NCBI GenBank assembly: GCA_009919985.1
Contig: RGAX01000105.1
Location: 1 to 9,172, forward strand
Direction: 5' to 3'
DNA from: Opitutaceae bacterium
Lineage (GTDB): Bacteria > Verrucomicrobiota > Verrucomicrobiia > Opitutales > Opitutaceae
DNA: 9,172 bases
Every line of letters begins with the position of its first letter. The first letter of the stretch is position 1. The notes below the pieces were generated by a model. It was given only the letters and a program-made list of their open reading frames with translations. It was not told the DNA's origin and made no database searches. Of this stretch, positions 1 through 5,830 are shown piece after piece. The translations under genes were made by a program, and so were the position numbers.

Positions 1-825
1 GGTCTACTCGGCGCCTCCGTCGCCCGGGCTGCTCGTGCCCGCCACGTCGCGCAACGCATCGTCATCTGGTCCCGTCGCGCCGAAACCCGCCTAGCCCTAA
101 ACGGCCAACCTTGGTGCGACGCAGTAGCCGAGACCCCCGAAGCCGCGGTCACTGGAGCCAGCCTCGTTGTGATCGCCTCCCCGGTTGACCAGATCGTTAC
201 CCTGATCCGCCAAATCGCCTCCCACCTCCCCACTGGCGCAATCGTGACCGATGTGGGCAGTGTGAAAGAAGAAATTACTCGCCTGGGCACCGCCGCTCTT
301 GGTGCGCACGCGCATTTTGTCGGCGCGCATCCCATGGCTGGTTCGGAAAAAACTGGCTGGGAACACGGAACGGCCGAACTTTTTCAGGGCCGCACGTGTT
401 TCGTGACACCGCTCGAGACCACGGAAGCTACCGCCACGGCGAGCGTCGTAAAATTCTGGCAGGCCCTCGGTGCCAGCACCACGAGCGTAGAACCTGGCCA
501 CCACGACGAAATCGTCGCGCACATCAGCCATCTACCCCAGGTGCTCGCTTCTACTCTTTGTGCGTTTCTGGCGGAGCGCGACACGAGCTGGCGCGACTAC
601 GCTGGCGGAGGCCTGCGTGACACTACACGCATCGCCGCGAGCGATCCCCAACTCTGGCGCACTATTCTAGAACAAAATCACAAGGAAATCCTCCGCGCCG
701 TTCAGCAGTATCAAGCTGAGTTAAGCGCCTTCCAAAAAGCCCTTGCTGAAGGCGACTACGCCACGGTGGTCGATCATCTAAAACGTGGCCAAGTCTATCG
801 CCGCGACTTTCGTCCGGCTCCTTAA
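1..825 (+). CDS. tyrA: Prephenate/arogenate dehydrogenase, 5'-truncated by window edge
   Basis: This protein oxidatively decarboxylates prephenate (or arogenate) with NAD(P)+ in the tyrosine branch of cytosolic aromatic amino-acid synthesis. The frame is open from base 1 and gives 274 residues. It begins inside the Rossmann nucleotide-binding loop (GLLGAS at fragment residues 1-6), so probably only about 10 N-terminal residues are missing. Family landmarks follow in order: TDVGSVKEE near 83-91, the signature GAHPMAGSEKTG near 108-119 with the conserved His, then HHDEIVAHISHLPQ, and GLRDTTRIAASDP with a following W and N. The protein ends shortly after the helical dehydrogenase domain (VYRRDF), so there is no ACT regulatory domain and no fused chorismate mutase. 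Family assignment is secure; whether the substrate is prephenate or arogenate, and whether NAD or NADP is used, cannot be decided from the fragment. Its upstream neighbours lie outside the window. Confidence 0.95.
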   Translation, partial: GLLGASVARAARARHVAQRIVIWSRRAETRLALNGQPWCDAVAETPEAAVTGASLVVIASPVDQIVTLIRQIASHLPTGAIVTDVGSVKEEITRLGTAALGAHAHFVGAHPMAGSEKTGWEHGTAELFQGRTCFVTPLETTEATATASVVKFWQALGASTTSVEPGHHDEIVAHISHLPQVLASTLCAFLAERDTSWRDYAGGGLRDTTRIAASDPQLWRTILEQNHKEILRAVQQYQAELSAFQKALAEGDYATVVDHLKRGQVYRRDFRPAP

Positions 826-1021
826 TCGGATCGGCCTTCTGAGGCTAATTAGGGGCGTTTACAGTGCAGGGATGAACGTGCGTGGGGCTTTCACTAAGAC
901 CGCGCATTAAGCTCAGACTTCGAGACCGTCGGACGGGAACGAACCGATCAGAATCAAAGGTAGCTTTTGGGAGTTACGGCCCGGATTTCATTTCACTCGA
1001 GGAGTGGGGCACCCTCGCCTA
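826..1021. other. Intergenic spacer upstream of vapC-like gene; possible antitoxin remnant
   Basis: This 196-base spacer lies where an antitoxin gene would be expected. The only open frame reaching the toxin runs on the + strand from about 876 to a TAA at 1020-1022. That stop overlaps the toxin ATG (TAATG), an arrangement typical of translationally coupled antitoxin-toxin pairs. The frame could start at the GTG at 882, giving about 46 residues ending in ISLEEWGTLA. It resembles no antitoxin family I recognise, has an Arg-rich first half, and has no clear ribosome binding site. It may be the decayed tail of an antitoxin, or chance. No terminator for tyrA is evident. Confidence 0.3.
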
Positions 1022-1408
1022 ATGAAATTTGTGCTCGATACCCACGCCGTTCTTTGGATTGCGGAATCCGCCACTCGGCTTTCGCCGAAGGTCCGCACGC
1101 TCGCATCCAAATGCGCGGCCGATGATTTTGGCATCGCTGCGATTAGTCTACTGGAGATAGCGCGAAAGGCGCGCACCGGCGAAATCGAACTCTCACCCGA
1201 TCCAGCCTCATGGCTCGAAGACCTCGGCGAGCGCTTTCAGATATTGCCCCTCACCCCGCACATCGCGTGGAGGTCGGTTGAATTAGATTGGTCGCATAAA
1301 GATCACGCCGACCGGCTCATCTGCGCCACCGCGGTAGAGCACAAGGTTCCTCTTGTCACCCATGACCAGGAAATCACGCGCTGGAGCGGCGTGGCCGTGG
1401 TGTGGTGA
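1022..1408 (+). CDS. PIN-domain toxin ribonuclease, VapC-like
   Basis: This is a 128-aa protein of the usual length for a single PIN domain. Such proteins are Mg2+-dependent ribonucleases, normally the toxin half of type II toxin-antitoxin pairs, that cut tRNA or rRNA and so stop translation. It starts with the classic strand MKFVLDTHAVLW carrying the first acidic residue (D6). A second acidic residue lies in SLLEIARK (E45), and the third and fourth lie in KDHADRLI (D94, D97) and LVTHDQEI (D115), so the acidic active site looks intact. I chose the ATG at 1022, because family members begin at this strand. A GTG at 1004 would add six residues (MGHPRL) with no family match. The gene stands alone, with no recognisable antitoxin upstream or downstream. 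Toxin family is well supported; the specific RNA target is unknown. Confidence 0.88.
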   Translation: MKFVLDTHAVLWIAESATRLSPKVRTLASKCAADDFGIAAISLLEIARKARTGEIELSPDPASWLEDLGERFQILPLTPHIAWRSVELDWSHKDHADRLICATAVEHKVPLVTHDQEITRWSGVAVVW

Positions 1409-1613
1409 CCGGTCGGTTGGCCGCTCATGCGCGGGCTTTACCCCAAACCTACTTATCTCCGATCCCTCGCCATCCTCACCCTGCTATGCGAGACCGCTCG
1501 GACCCGGCCGCCTATGCAGCAGAGTTAATCGATAGGGTGGCGACGAGCCGGCGACGATACTGCGAAAATTCGGTTAAATTTCAGCCTAAAATTTACGGTT
1601 TTTAGCTCTGAAA
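1409..1613. other. Gene-poor spacer between vapC-like gene and tRNA-Leu
   Basis: I see no convincing gene in these 205 bases. A short + strand frame (ATG at 1486, TAG ending at 1605, about 39 residues) has a helical-looking start but no family resemblance and no clear ribosome binding site. Just past the tRNA 3' end is an AT-rich inverted repeat (TAAATTT at 1575-1581 pairing with AAATTTA at 1589-1595, 7-nt loop). It is too AT-rich and lacks a clean U-tract, so it is at best a weak stem for tRNA transcript ends. Confidence 0.5.
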
Positions 1614-1698
1614 TGGTGCCCGGGAGCGGACTCGAACCGCTACACCGTGAGGCACAGGCTTCTGAGACCTGCGTGTCTACCAATTCCACCACCCGGGC
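1614..1698 (-). tRNA. tRNA-Leu (anticodon CAG)
   Basis: Read on the minus strand, the sequence folds as a class II tRNA. The acceptor stem pairs GCCCGGG (1698-1692) with CCCGGGC (1624-1618), followed by discriminator A and a genomically encoded CCA (1616-1614). The D-arm contains GGTGGAATTGGTAGACACGC. The anticodon stem CAGGT/GCCTG encloses the 7-nt loop CTCAGAA, whose anticodon CAG (complement of 1664-1662) reads CUG leucine codons. A long variable arm follows (TGCCTCACGGTGTA), as expected for leucine tRNAs. The T-arm is AGCGG-TTCGAGT-CCGCT. The gene lies on the same strand as the flagellar operon and downstream of it. No duplicated 3' end was seen in the window that would mark an integrated element. 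Confidence 0.96.
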
Positions 1699-1773
1699 AC
1701 GAGCGGAATGGAAACCACACACGCGACCCTCACCCTGAGCAAGAAAATTGATTTTTGACCCCGCGCGGGCGAC

Positions 1774-2808
1774 TCACAGCACAGTGAGCTCTTTTTTGTT
1801 TTGGAAAATGACCCGCGCCCCCGTTTCCCCGAAAAACTGCTTGCAGCTTTCGGTCATTTTTTGGGTCGCAGTATCCACTTCCAAATCCGTCATCGGCTTC
1901 CAGGTGCGTTCTAATTCCGCGGCTTTGCCGACCTTGGCATTGAGGGCGTTCAATTCTTTGCGGTTTTCCTCGAAGCGCACTTCCAAGGCATGCATCGCTT
2001 CATGCGCTTTGCGCAACCGCTGGCTGACCGCCAAAAAACCCTCTTCTTTGAAAGCGCTCACTTTCCTTTTCAGCTCTTCATCAAACGCCGCAAAGGCCAC
2101 CCCGCTAGCCAGCCACGACAAGAGCCCCAAGATTAAAAGGATCAATCCGAGCACGCCGACGGCGGCGGCGATGACCATAGAAATATTGATTAAAACCATC
2201 CCCAACAGCGCGACGCCTAAGGCGATCGCTGCGCCTTTCTGCGCCTTGCGGGTCTTTAAAAACGCTTCCACGCATGCGCTCTCTTTTTCGGCTTCGGCGG
2301 ATTCTTCCCGGGCTTCTTCGATTTTCTTTTCGATTCCCATCGCCCGCGATTCCAGTCCGGCTTTCTCTCGGCGTAATTTCACAAATTCAGCGAGGGCGTA
2401 AATGCGCTCAGGAAAATGATACGAATCCATCATCGTGCGCATGCTATCTTCGCCCAGATTTAGCCGCAGCGAATCGAACGTGGATTGATATTCACGGATG
2501 AGTTGAGCGTGCCGGTTTTTATCCTCACGCAAGGCCAACATGCGCGGGTCCAGTCCCTCAAGTTTCAAGGCATTGTCGACGAGCATCCGAGCCCGAATTG
2601 CAGGGCTGGCAGTCGCCTCGTCGCTTAAGCCTTTGAGTCGGGAGGACAGCTCCCATAGCAGATTGCGGGAACGCCGCAGTTGGATTTCAGCCCGCTCCTT
2701 AGCATCGGCGACTTCGGTCTCAGTCGCTTTGACAACATCGGCTTGAAATACCTGCCAGACTTCGGTGGAAGTGGCGGCCAGCTGCGTGAGCTGTTTGAGA
2801 CTGATCAT
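1774..2808 (-). CDS. Coiled-coil protein with central two-helix membrane hairpin, unknown function
   Basis: I do not recognise a family for this 344-aa protein. Residues 1 to about 190 are highly charged and heptad-like, rich in Glu, Lys, Arg and Ala, predicting long coiled coils. Residues about 192-240 are strongly hydrophobic and probably form two closely spaced membrane helices (around 192-213 and 216-240). Residues about 243-300 return to charged coiled coil, followed by a short tail ending KKELTVL. No signal peptide is visible, so both coiled-coil parts probably lie on the same, likely cytoplasmic, side. I chose the ATG at 2808, 11 nt after the preceding stop. The frame extends to a TTG at 2847, but that would overlap the upstream gene and adds nothing conserved-looking. 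It is the last gene of the flagellar run, after motB and the four-cysteine protein, so a motor or flagellar accessory role is inference from position only. Confidence 0.8.
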   Translation of the reverse strand: MISLKQLTQLAATSTEVWQVFQADVVKATETEVADAKERAEIQLRRSRNLLWELSSRLKGLSDEATASPAIRARMLVDNALKLEGLDPRMLALREDKNRHAQLIREYQSTFDSLRLNLGEDSMRTMMDSYHFPERIYALAEFVKLRREKAGLESRAMGIEKKIEEAREESAEAEKESACVEAFLKTRKAQKGAAIALGVALLGMVLINISMVIAAAVGVLGLILLILGLLSWLASGVAFAAFDEELKRKVSAFKEEGFLAVSQRLRKAHEAMHALEVRFEENRKELNALNAKVGKAAELERTWKPMTDLEVDTATQKMTESCKQFFGETGARVIFQNKKELTVL

Positions 2809-2819
2809 GGGAAGGACGT

Positions 2820-3071
2820 TTATAGCGCGCCGGCCGTGTACTGACAATCGATCTCAACGGTTTTGCCGCATTCACACGTCACGATTAGTTTTTTAATCAC
2901 GTCACCCTCGCGGACGCATTGGACCGAAGAGGCCCCCGCTTTCGGGGCGGAGGCGCTGGGCAGGGTGCCAGCGGAGGCCAGGAGCGAAAGTCCGGTGGGC
3001 GCTTCAGGTTCAACGAGATTGGGTGAGTCCGAAACGGCAAGGCCGGTTCGGCCGGATAAAAAAGACTTCAT
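2820..3071 (-). CDS. Small four-cysteine protein, possible zinc ribbon, unknown function
   Basis: This 83-aa protein has two parts. Residues 1-50 are low-complexity, rich in Ser, Ala, Pro and Gly, and probably disordered. Residues 51-83 hold four cysteines (C52, C66, C68, C76) in the compact segment KKLIVTCECGKTVEIDCQY. The CxC turn between two short beta strands, with a third Cys on the second strand, resembles a minimal zinc ribbon, but I cannot name a family. The ATG overlaps the motB stop as ATGA (4 nt), strongly suggesting translational coupling to the stator gene. The operon position after motB suggests a motor-related or regulatory role; this is inference. It is short, but the tight coupling and structured C-terminal end support a real gene. 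Confidence 0.75.
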   Translation of the reverse strand: MKSFLSGRTGLAVSDSPNLVEPEAPTGLSLLASAGTLPSASAPKAGASSVQCVREGDVIKKLIVTCECGKTVEIDCQYTAGAL

Positions 3072-3844
3072 GGTTTTACTTTTTCGACCGGTTTTTCCGG
3101 CGCGGGGTCACCGAGTTTTCGGGTACCGACCGAGAGTTTAATTTCCACGCGGTGGTCGTTCTCGGGATCAGCCTGACCAACCTTAGAGGGGCGGGTGTCG
3201 CCAAAGGAGGTCACGCGTTCGAATTGTTCGGGGGCAACCGCGACATTCGACATCAGGCGGCGGACGTTACTGGCGCGATCGCCCGAGAGCTCCCAAGCCG
3301 AATAGGCTGGAGATAACATTTTTAAACCGCTGCGCGAGTGGCCTTCGATGGACACGCGAAAACCATGGCGATCGACGAGCCAGGCGAGGTTCTGAAAAAC
3401 GAAATCCCCCCACTGCGAAAGTTCAGCGGAGGCTTCACCTTGGAAGAGCGGTTTGCGGGTCCGATCATAAAGGGTGATCAACACGCCGTCGTTGGAGACA
3501 ACGATGTCGACCGGCCGATTGGGATCCTCGGACTTTACGTTGATCATACCGTAAAAGCCCATCGCGATAGCGTTGAGATTTTTCTGTTCGGCCGAGGCGG
3601 CTTTGGAGGCGTTTTCTTTGCTGGCCTTGGCGTTGATGTCACGGACGGTCGCCTCTTTAGCCTGGTCTTTGAGTACGCCGGTGTTCCAAGGCATACGGAT
3701 TTTGGGTGGGTCGCGGAAGTACTTCGCCGTTCCTTCCAACAGCTCAGGTTTTTGCCCGAGAATCCACATCACCAAAAAGAAAGCCATCAATGCGGTCATA
3801 AAGTCCGCAAAGGCAACCTTCCAAGCTCCGCCTGATCCAGCCAT
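3068..3844 (-). CDS. motB: Flagellar motor stator protein MotB
   Basis: This is the peptidoglycan-anchored stator subunit that carries the ion-binding aspartate and pairs with MotA around the rotor. The 258-aa protein opens with GGAWKVAFADFMTALMAFFLVMW. Its single membrane helix is about residues 11-29, and D14 is the expected essential ion-carrying Asp. A short amphipathic stretch after the membrane (about 32-44, ending YFRDP) fits the plug region. The OmpA-like peptidoglycan-binding domain spans about 140-236, with VSIEGHSRSG, YSAWELSGDRA and ENDHRVEIKL. At the GHTD position of typical domains this protein reads GHSR, so the usual Asp is missing, while the later Arg (R190) is kept. It is shorter than E. 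coli MotB (308 aa) through a compact linker. It follows motA by 23 nt. Proton versus sodium coupling cannot be told by eye. Confidence 0.95.
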   Translation of the reverse strand: MAGSGGAWKVAFADFMTALMAFFLVMWILGQKPELLEGTAKYFRDPPKIRMPWNTGVLKDQAKEATVRDINAKASKENASKAASAEQKNLNAIAMGFYGMINVKSEDPNRPVDIVVSNDGVLITLYDRTRKPLFQGEASAELSQWGDFVFQNLAWLVDRHGFRVSIEGHSRSGLKMLSPAYSAWELSGDRASNVRRLMSNVAVAPEQFERVTSFGDTRPSKVGQADPENDHRVEIKLSVGTRKLGDPAPEKPVEKVKP

Positions 3845-3867
3845 GATATTAAAGGGTTAGAGGGTTG

Positions 3868-4740
3868 TTATTTAGCTGCGGCACCGCCACGCAGGGCGGT
3901 TTCCAAGGCTTCCGCCGAGGGTTGCACGGAGTGATCGAGCGAGCGGCGCGCCAACTCGGCGGCCGTGAGTGGGGCCATGCCTTTGGCGAAAGCCACCACC
4001 GCGATTTTGGTGCAACGCAGGTATTGGATGTAGCCGTCGTTCAAAGCGCGGATACTGCTGGCTAGAGGATTGGCAAAACCGTACGCGGCGAACACGCCCA
4101 ACATCGTACCGGAGAGCGCGGCCGCCATGTGTGAAGCGACGGCTTCGGTACCTTGGTCGATGATGGCCATGGTGTTAATAATGCCCATTACCGCAGCGAC
4201 GATACCGATGCCCGGCAGGGAATCGCCGGCAAAGTTAAGTACGTGAGCACAGTGGTCGACTTCACGCGTTTTGGTCTCAATATCCACGTCGATGACGGCC
4301 TCAAGTTGGTCGGGTTTAATACGTCCGTCGACCAGAGGCTTGAGACTATCGACGATAAACGCCAAACGTTCAGGCGAGGAGAGTAAGGTCGGGTACTTGC
4401 GAAAGACAGAACTTTGCGTGGGAGCGGAAACGTGTTCTTCGAGCGCGAGCAAACCGCTTTTACGTCCCGTCTGGAACAGTTCGTAGAGTGCTCCGATCAG
4501 CTCGAAGTAATGGTTTTTACCGATAGTTTTACCGGTGAGAACCGCTATGATTTTGACCACCGTCTCTTTGAGGACGTGCCCAGGTGTGGCAATCAAGACC
4601 GCGCCCAAGGTGATCCCGAAAATGGCAACGATCTCAGCCACGTGGATCAACAAGCCAATCTTGTTGATGTTAAAATCTCCCCAGATGAAGGAAAGACAGG
4701 TGCAAACAATTACGAGTACTAAGCCGGCGATAATGAGCAT
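3868..4740 (-). CDS. motA: Flagellar motor stator protein MotA
   Basis: This inner-membrane stator subunit forms the ion channel with MotB and pushes the rotor protein FliG. The 290-aa length matches E. coli MotA (295 aa). Four membrane helices are visible: about 1-20, 30-50, 170-192 and 203-227. A large cytoplasmic loop lies between helices 2 and 3. The family signatures are SLPGIGIVAAVMGI in helix 3 with the conserved proline at P176, and SGTMLGVFAAYGFANPLA in helix 4 with P225. The cytoplasmic RKSGLLALEEH segment carries R93 and E101, the spacing of the rotor-interacting R90/E98 pair of E. coli. The start codon is 8 nt from the fliA stop and is preceded by an AGGTGA ribosome binding site. 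The gene is followed directly by motB, forming the standard stator pair within a larger export/regulation operon. Confidence 0.96.
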   Translation of the reverse strand: MLIIAGLVLVIVCTCLSFIWGDFNINKIGLLIHVAEIVAIFGITLGAVLIATPGHVLKETVVKIIAVLTGKTIGKNHYFELIGALYELFQTGRKSGLLALEEHVSAPTQSSVFRKYPTLLSSPERLAFIVDSLKPLVDGRIKPDQLEAVIDVDIETKTREVDHCAHVLNFAGDSLPGIGIVAAVMGIINTMAIIDQGTEAVASHMAAALSGTMLGVFAAYGFANPLASSIRALNDGYIQYLRCTKIAVVAFAKGMAPLTAAELARRSLDHSVQPSAEALETALRGGAAAK

Positions 4741-4744
4741 GAGA

Positions 4745-4750
4745 TCACCT
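4745..4750 (-). promoter_or_regulatory. Shine-Dalgarno site for motA
   Basis: On the minus strand AGGTGA lies 4 nt before the motA ATG and overlaps the fliA TAG stop. It is the clearest ribosome binding site in the operon; most other starts here have none that I can see. It supports the motA start and suggests coupling or strong initiation at the stator genes. Confidence 0.6.
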
Positions 4751-5531
4751 ATTTATTTTGATTACGTTCGATAAAGCTACGCAGCGCCAGGATCGCTTGG
4801 GTGTGGATCTGACTGATCCGGGCTTCCGTCAAATCCATCGCCTCAGCGATTTCAGCGAGTCGGAGCCCTTCAAAGTGGTACAACGCGAGCACTTTTCGCT
4901 GCGTCTCGGGCAGCGTTTCTATCCTATCGGCCACCAGACGCCACAATTCTGCCCGCTCTAAGCCAGCGGAGGCGGGCTCCAGATTTTCGTCGGCGATGGT
5001 CTCGTGCAGCTTAAAGCCGTCGCCGTCATCATGCGCGGAGGCATCGATGTTAATAAAAGTGACTGGGCTAGATTCCTGCAGCCACTCTTCGTACTCGGCT
5101 GGGGTAAGCTGCAGTTGACGCTGGATTTCCTCGGCCGTCGCCGCGCGTTGGTGCTTCTGCTCCAACTCGGCGATCGCATCTTTTAATTTACGCGCCTTGG
5201 CTCGGGTGCGACGGGGACACCAATCCAAGCGTCGGAGTTCATCCAGAATCGCGCCGCGGATTTTCGTATACGCATACCCGGCAAAGGTCCGGCCCTCTTG
5301 CGGGACGTACCGCTGCGAGGCTGCGATTAACCCTATCACGCCCACCGAATGCAGATCATCCGCATCGATATGCGGCGGTAGGCTCATCTTGATGCGACCA
5401 ACCACCTGTCGCACCAAATGCAGGTGCTCCTCGACCAGAGCCATGGAGGCGCCGGTCGTGTGTTGGTACGTCTTATAAACCAACGGCGAAACCGGCGGTG
5501 GAGGCGTATCGGAAGAAAGAGGAGGTTCCAT
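4749..5531 (-). CDS. fliA: RNA polymerase sigma factor for flagellar operon, sigma-28 FliA
   Basis: This alternative sigma factor directs RNA polymerase to late flagellar and chemotaxis promoters. The 260-aa protein has sigma region 2 at about 33-105, with DADDLHSVGVIGLIAASQRY and then RTFAGYAYTKIRGAILDELR. It continues with RLDWCPRRTR, which is the FliA/SigD-type junction into region 3 (about 108-152). Region 4 is at about 205-252 (LPETQRKVLALYHFEGL, then the helix-turn-helix LAEIAEAMDLTEARISQIHT). An extra N-terminal Pro-rich stretch (residues 1-17) precedes the domain. It starts at the ATG 27 nt after the 88-aa gene, and motA follows 8 nt after its stop. Its presence inside an export-apparatus operon is common. 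An anti-sigma factor FlgM is not in the window. Confidence 0.95.
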   Translation of the reverse strand: MEPPLSSDTPPPPVSPLVYKTYQHTTGASMALVEEHLHLVRQVVGRIKMSLPPHIDADDLHSVGVIGLIAASQRYVPQEGRTFAGYAYTKIRGAILDELRRLDWCPRRTRAKARKLKDAIAELEQKHQRAATAEEIQRQLQLTPAEYEEWLQESSPVTFINIDASAHDDGDGFKLHETIADENLEPASAGLERAELWRLVADRIETLPETQRKVLALYHFEGLRLAEIAEAMDLTEARISQIHTQAILALRSFIERNQNK

Positions 5532-5558
5532 GGTGTTATCCCAGGTTAATCAACACGT

Positions 5559-5825
5559 TCATTTCTTAGCTTTGGCGACCACAGTTTCACCTTTTTTCTG
5601 ACGATTGGCTTTGAGAGCTGCTTCGGCTGCAGCGCGTTTTACAGCGACGGTGACGCGCATGGCATCCAAAACGTGATTCCAAAACCACTGGCCGGCAAGT
5701 CCGCCGACTAGGGCGGCGATACAAGCATCGCGCACGACCAACGCGATGGTCCGATCAGCCCAAAGGCCGGCCACAAAGACCATCGTGAAGAAAATAAAGC
5801 CGAAAACCAAAAATATGTAACGCAT
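5559..5825 (-). CDS. Small two-helix membrane protein in the flhG position, unknown function
   Basis: This 88-aa protein is not one I recognise. It has a strongly hydrophobic N-terminal helix at about residues 3-21 (IFLVFGFIFFTMVFVAGLW). A second, weaker hydrophobic segment spans about 27-50, ending in GGLAGQWFWNHVL. A basic, Ala/Lys-rich tail follows (about 57-88, ending in VVAKAKK), likely cytoplasmic. It begins 5 nt after the flhF stop, and fliA follows 27 nt later, so it is surely co-transcribed. In many bacteria, including Bacillus, Vibrio, Pseudomonas and Campylobacter, flhG lies directly after flhF. This protein is far too short for that MinD-like ATPase and has no Walker motifs. A role in flagellar assembly or placement is inferred only from location. 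Confidence 0.8.
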   Translation of the reverse strand: MRYIFLVFGFIFFTMVFVAGLWADRTIALVVRDACIAALVGGLAGQWFWNHVLDAMRVTVAVKRAAAEAALKANRQKKGETVVAKAKK

Positions 5826-5830
5826 ACGAA

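Noticed and set aside
1486..1605. Short + strand frame of about 39 residues between the toxin gene and tRNA
   Set aside because: No ribosome binding site, no family likeness, and it runs into AT-rich sequence beside the tRNA 3' end.
1614..1698. tRNA-Leu 3' end as an integration (att) site for a mobile element carrying the toxin
   Set aside because: I found no second copy of the tRNA 3' end, no integrase and no composition break in the window.
1755..1772. GC palindrome CCCGCGCGGG after the flagellar operon end, considered as the operon terminator
   Set aside because: The palindrome leaves almost no loop and the following stretch is A-rich rather than U-rich in the transcript, so a rho-independent terminator is not supported.
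1773..1797. Terminator-like stem CTCAC/GTGAG followed by a T-run on the + strand
   Set aside because: The stem is only 5 bp and the stretch codes for the last residues of the minus-strand gene; the T-run reflects AAA/AAG lysine codons. It might slow + strand read-through, but I cannot support a terminator.
1748..2401. Long + strand open frame opposite the coiled-coil gene
   Set aside because: It is Ser/Ala-rich low-complexity translation typical of antisense shadows; the minus-strand frame has coherent coiled-coil and membrane segments.
2809..2847. TTG-initiated extension of the 344-aa coiled-coil gene
   Set aside because: It would overlap the four-cysteine gene by 28 nt from a rare start codon; the ATG at 2808 follows that gene's stop by 11 nt.
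3338..3835. + strand open frame opposite motB
   Set aside because: It is the antisense shadow of a clear MotB protein and shows no domain of its own.
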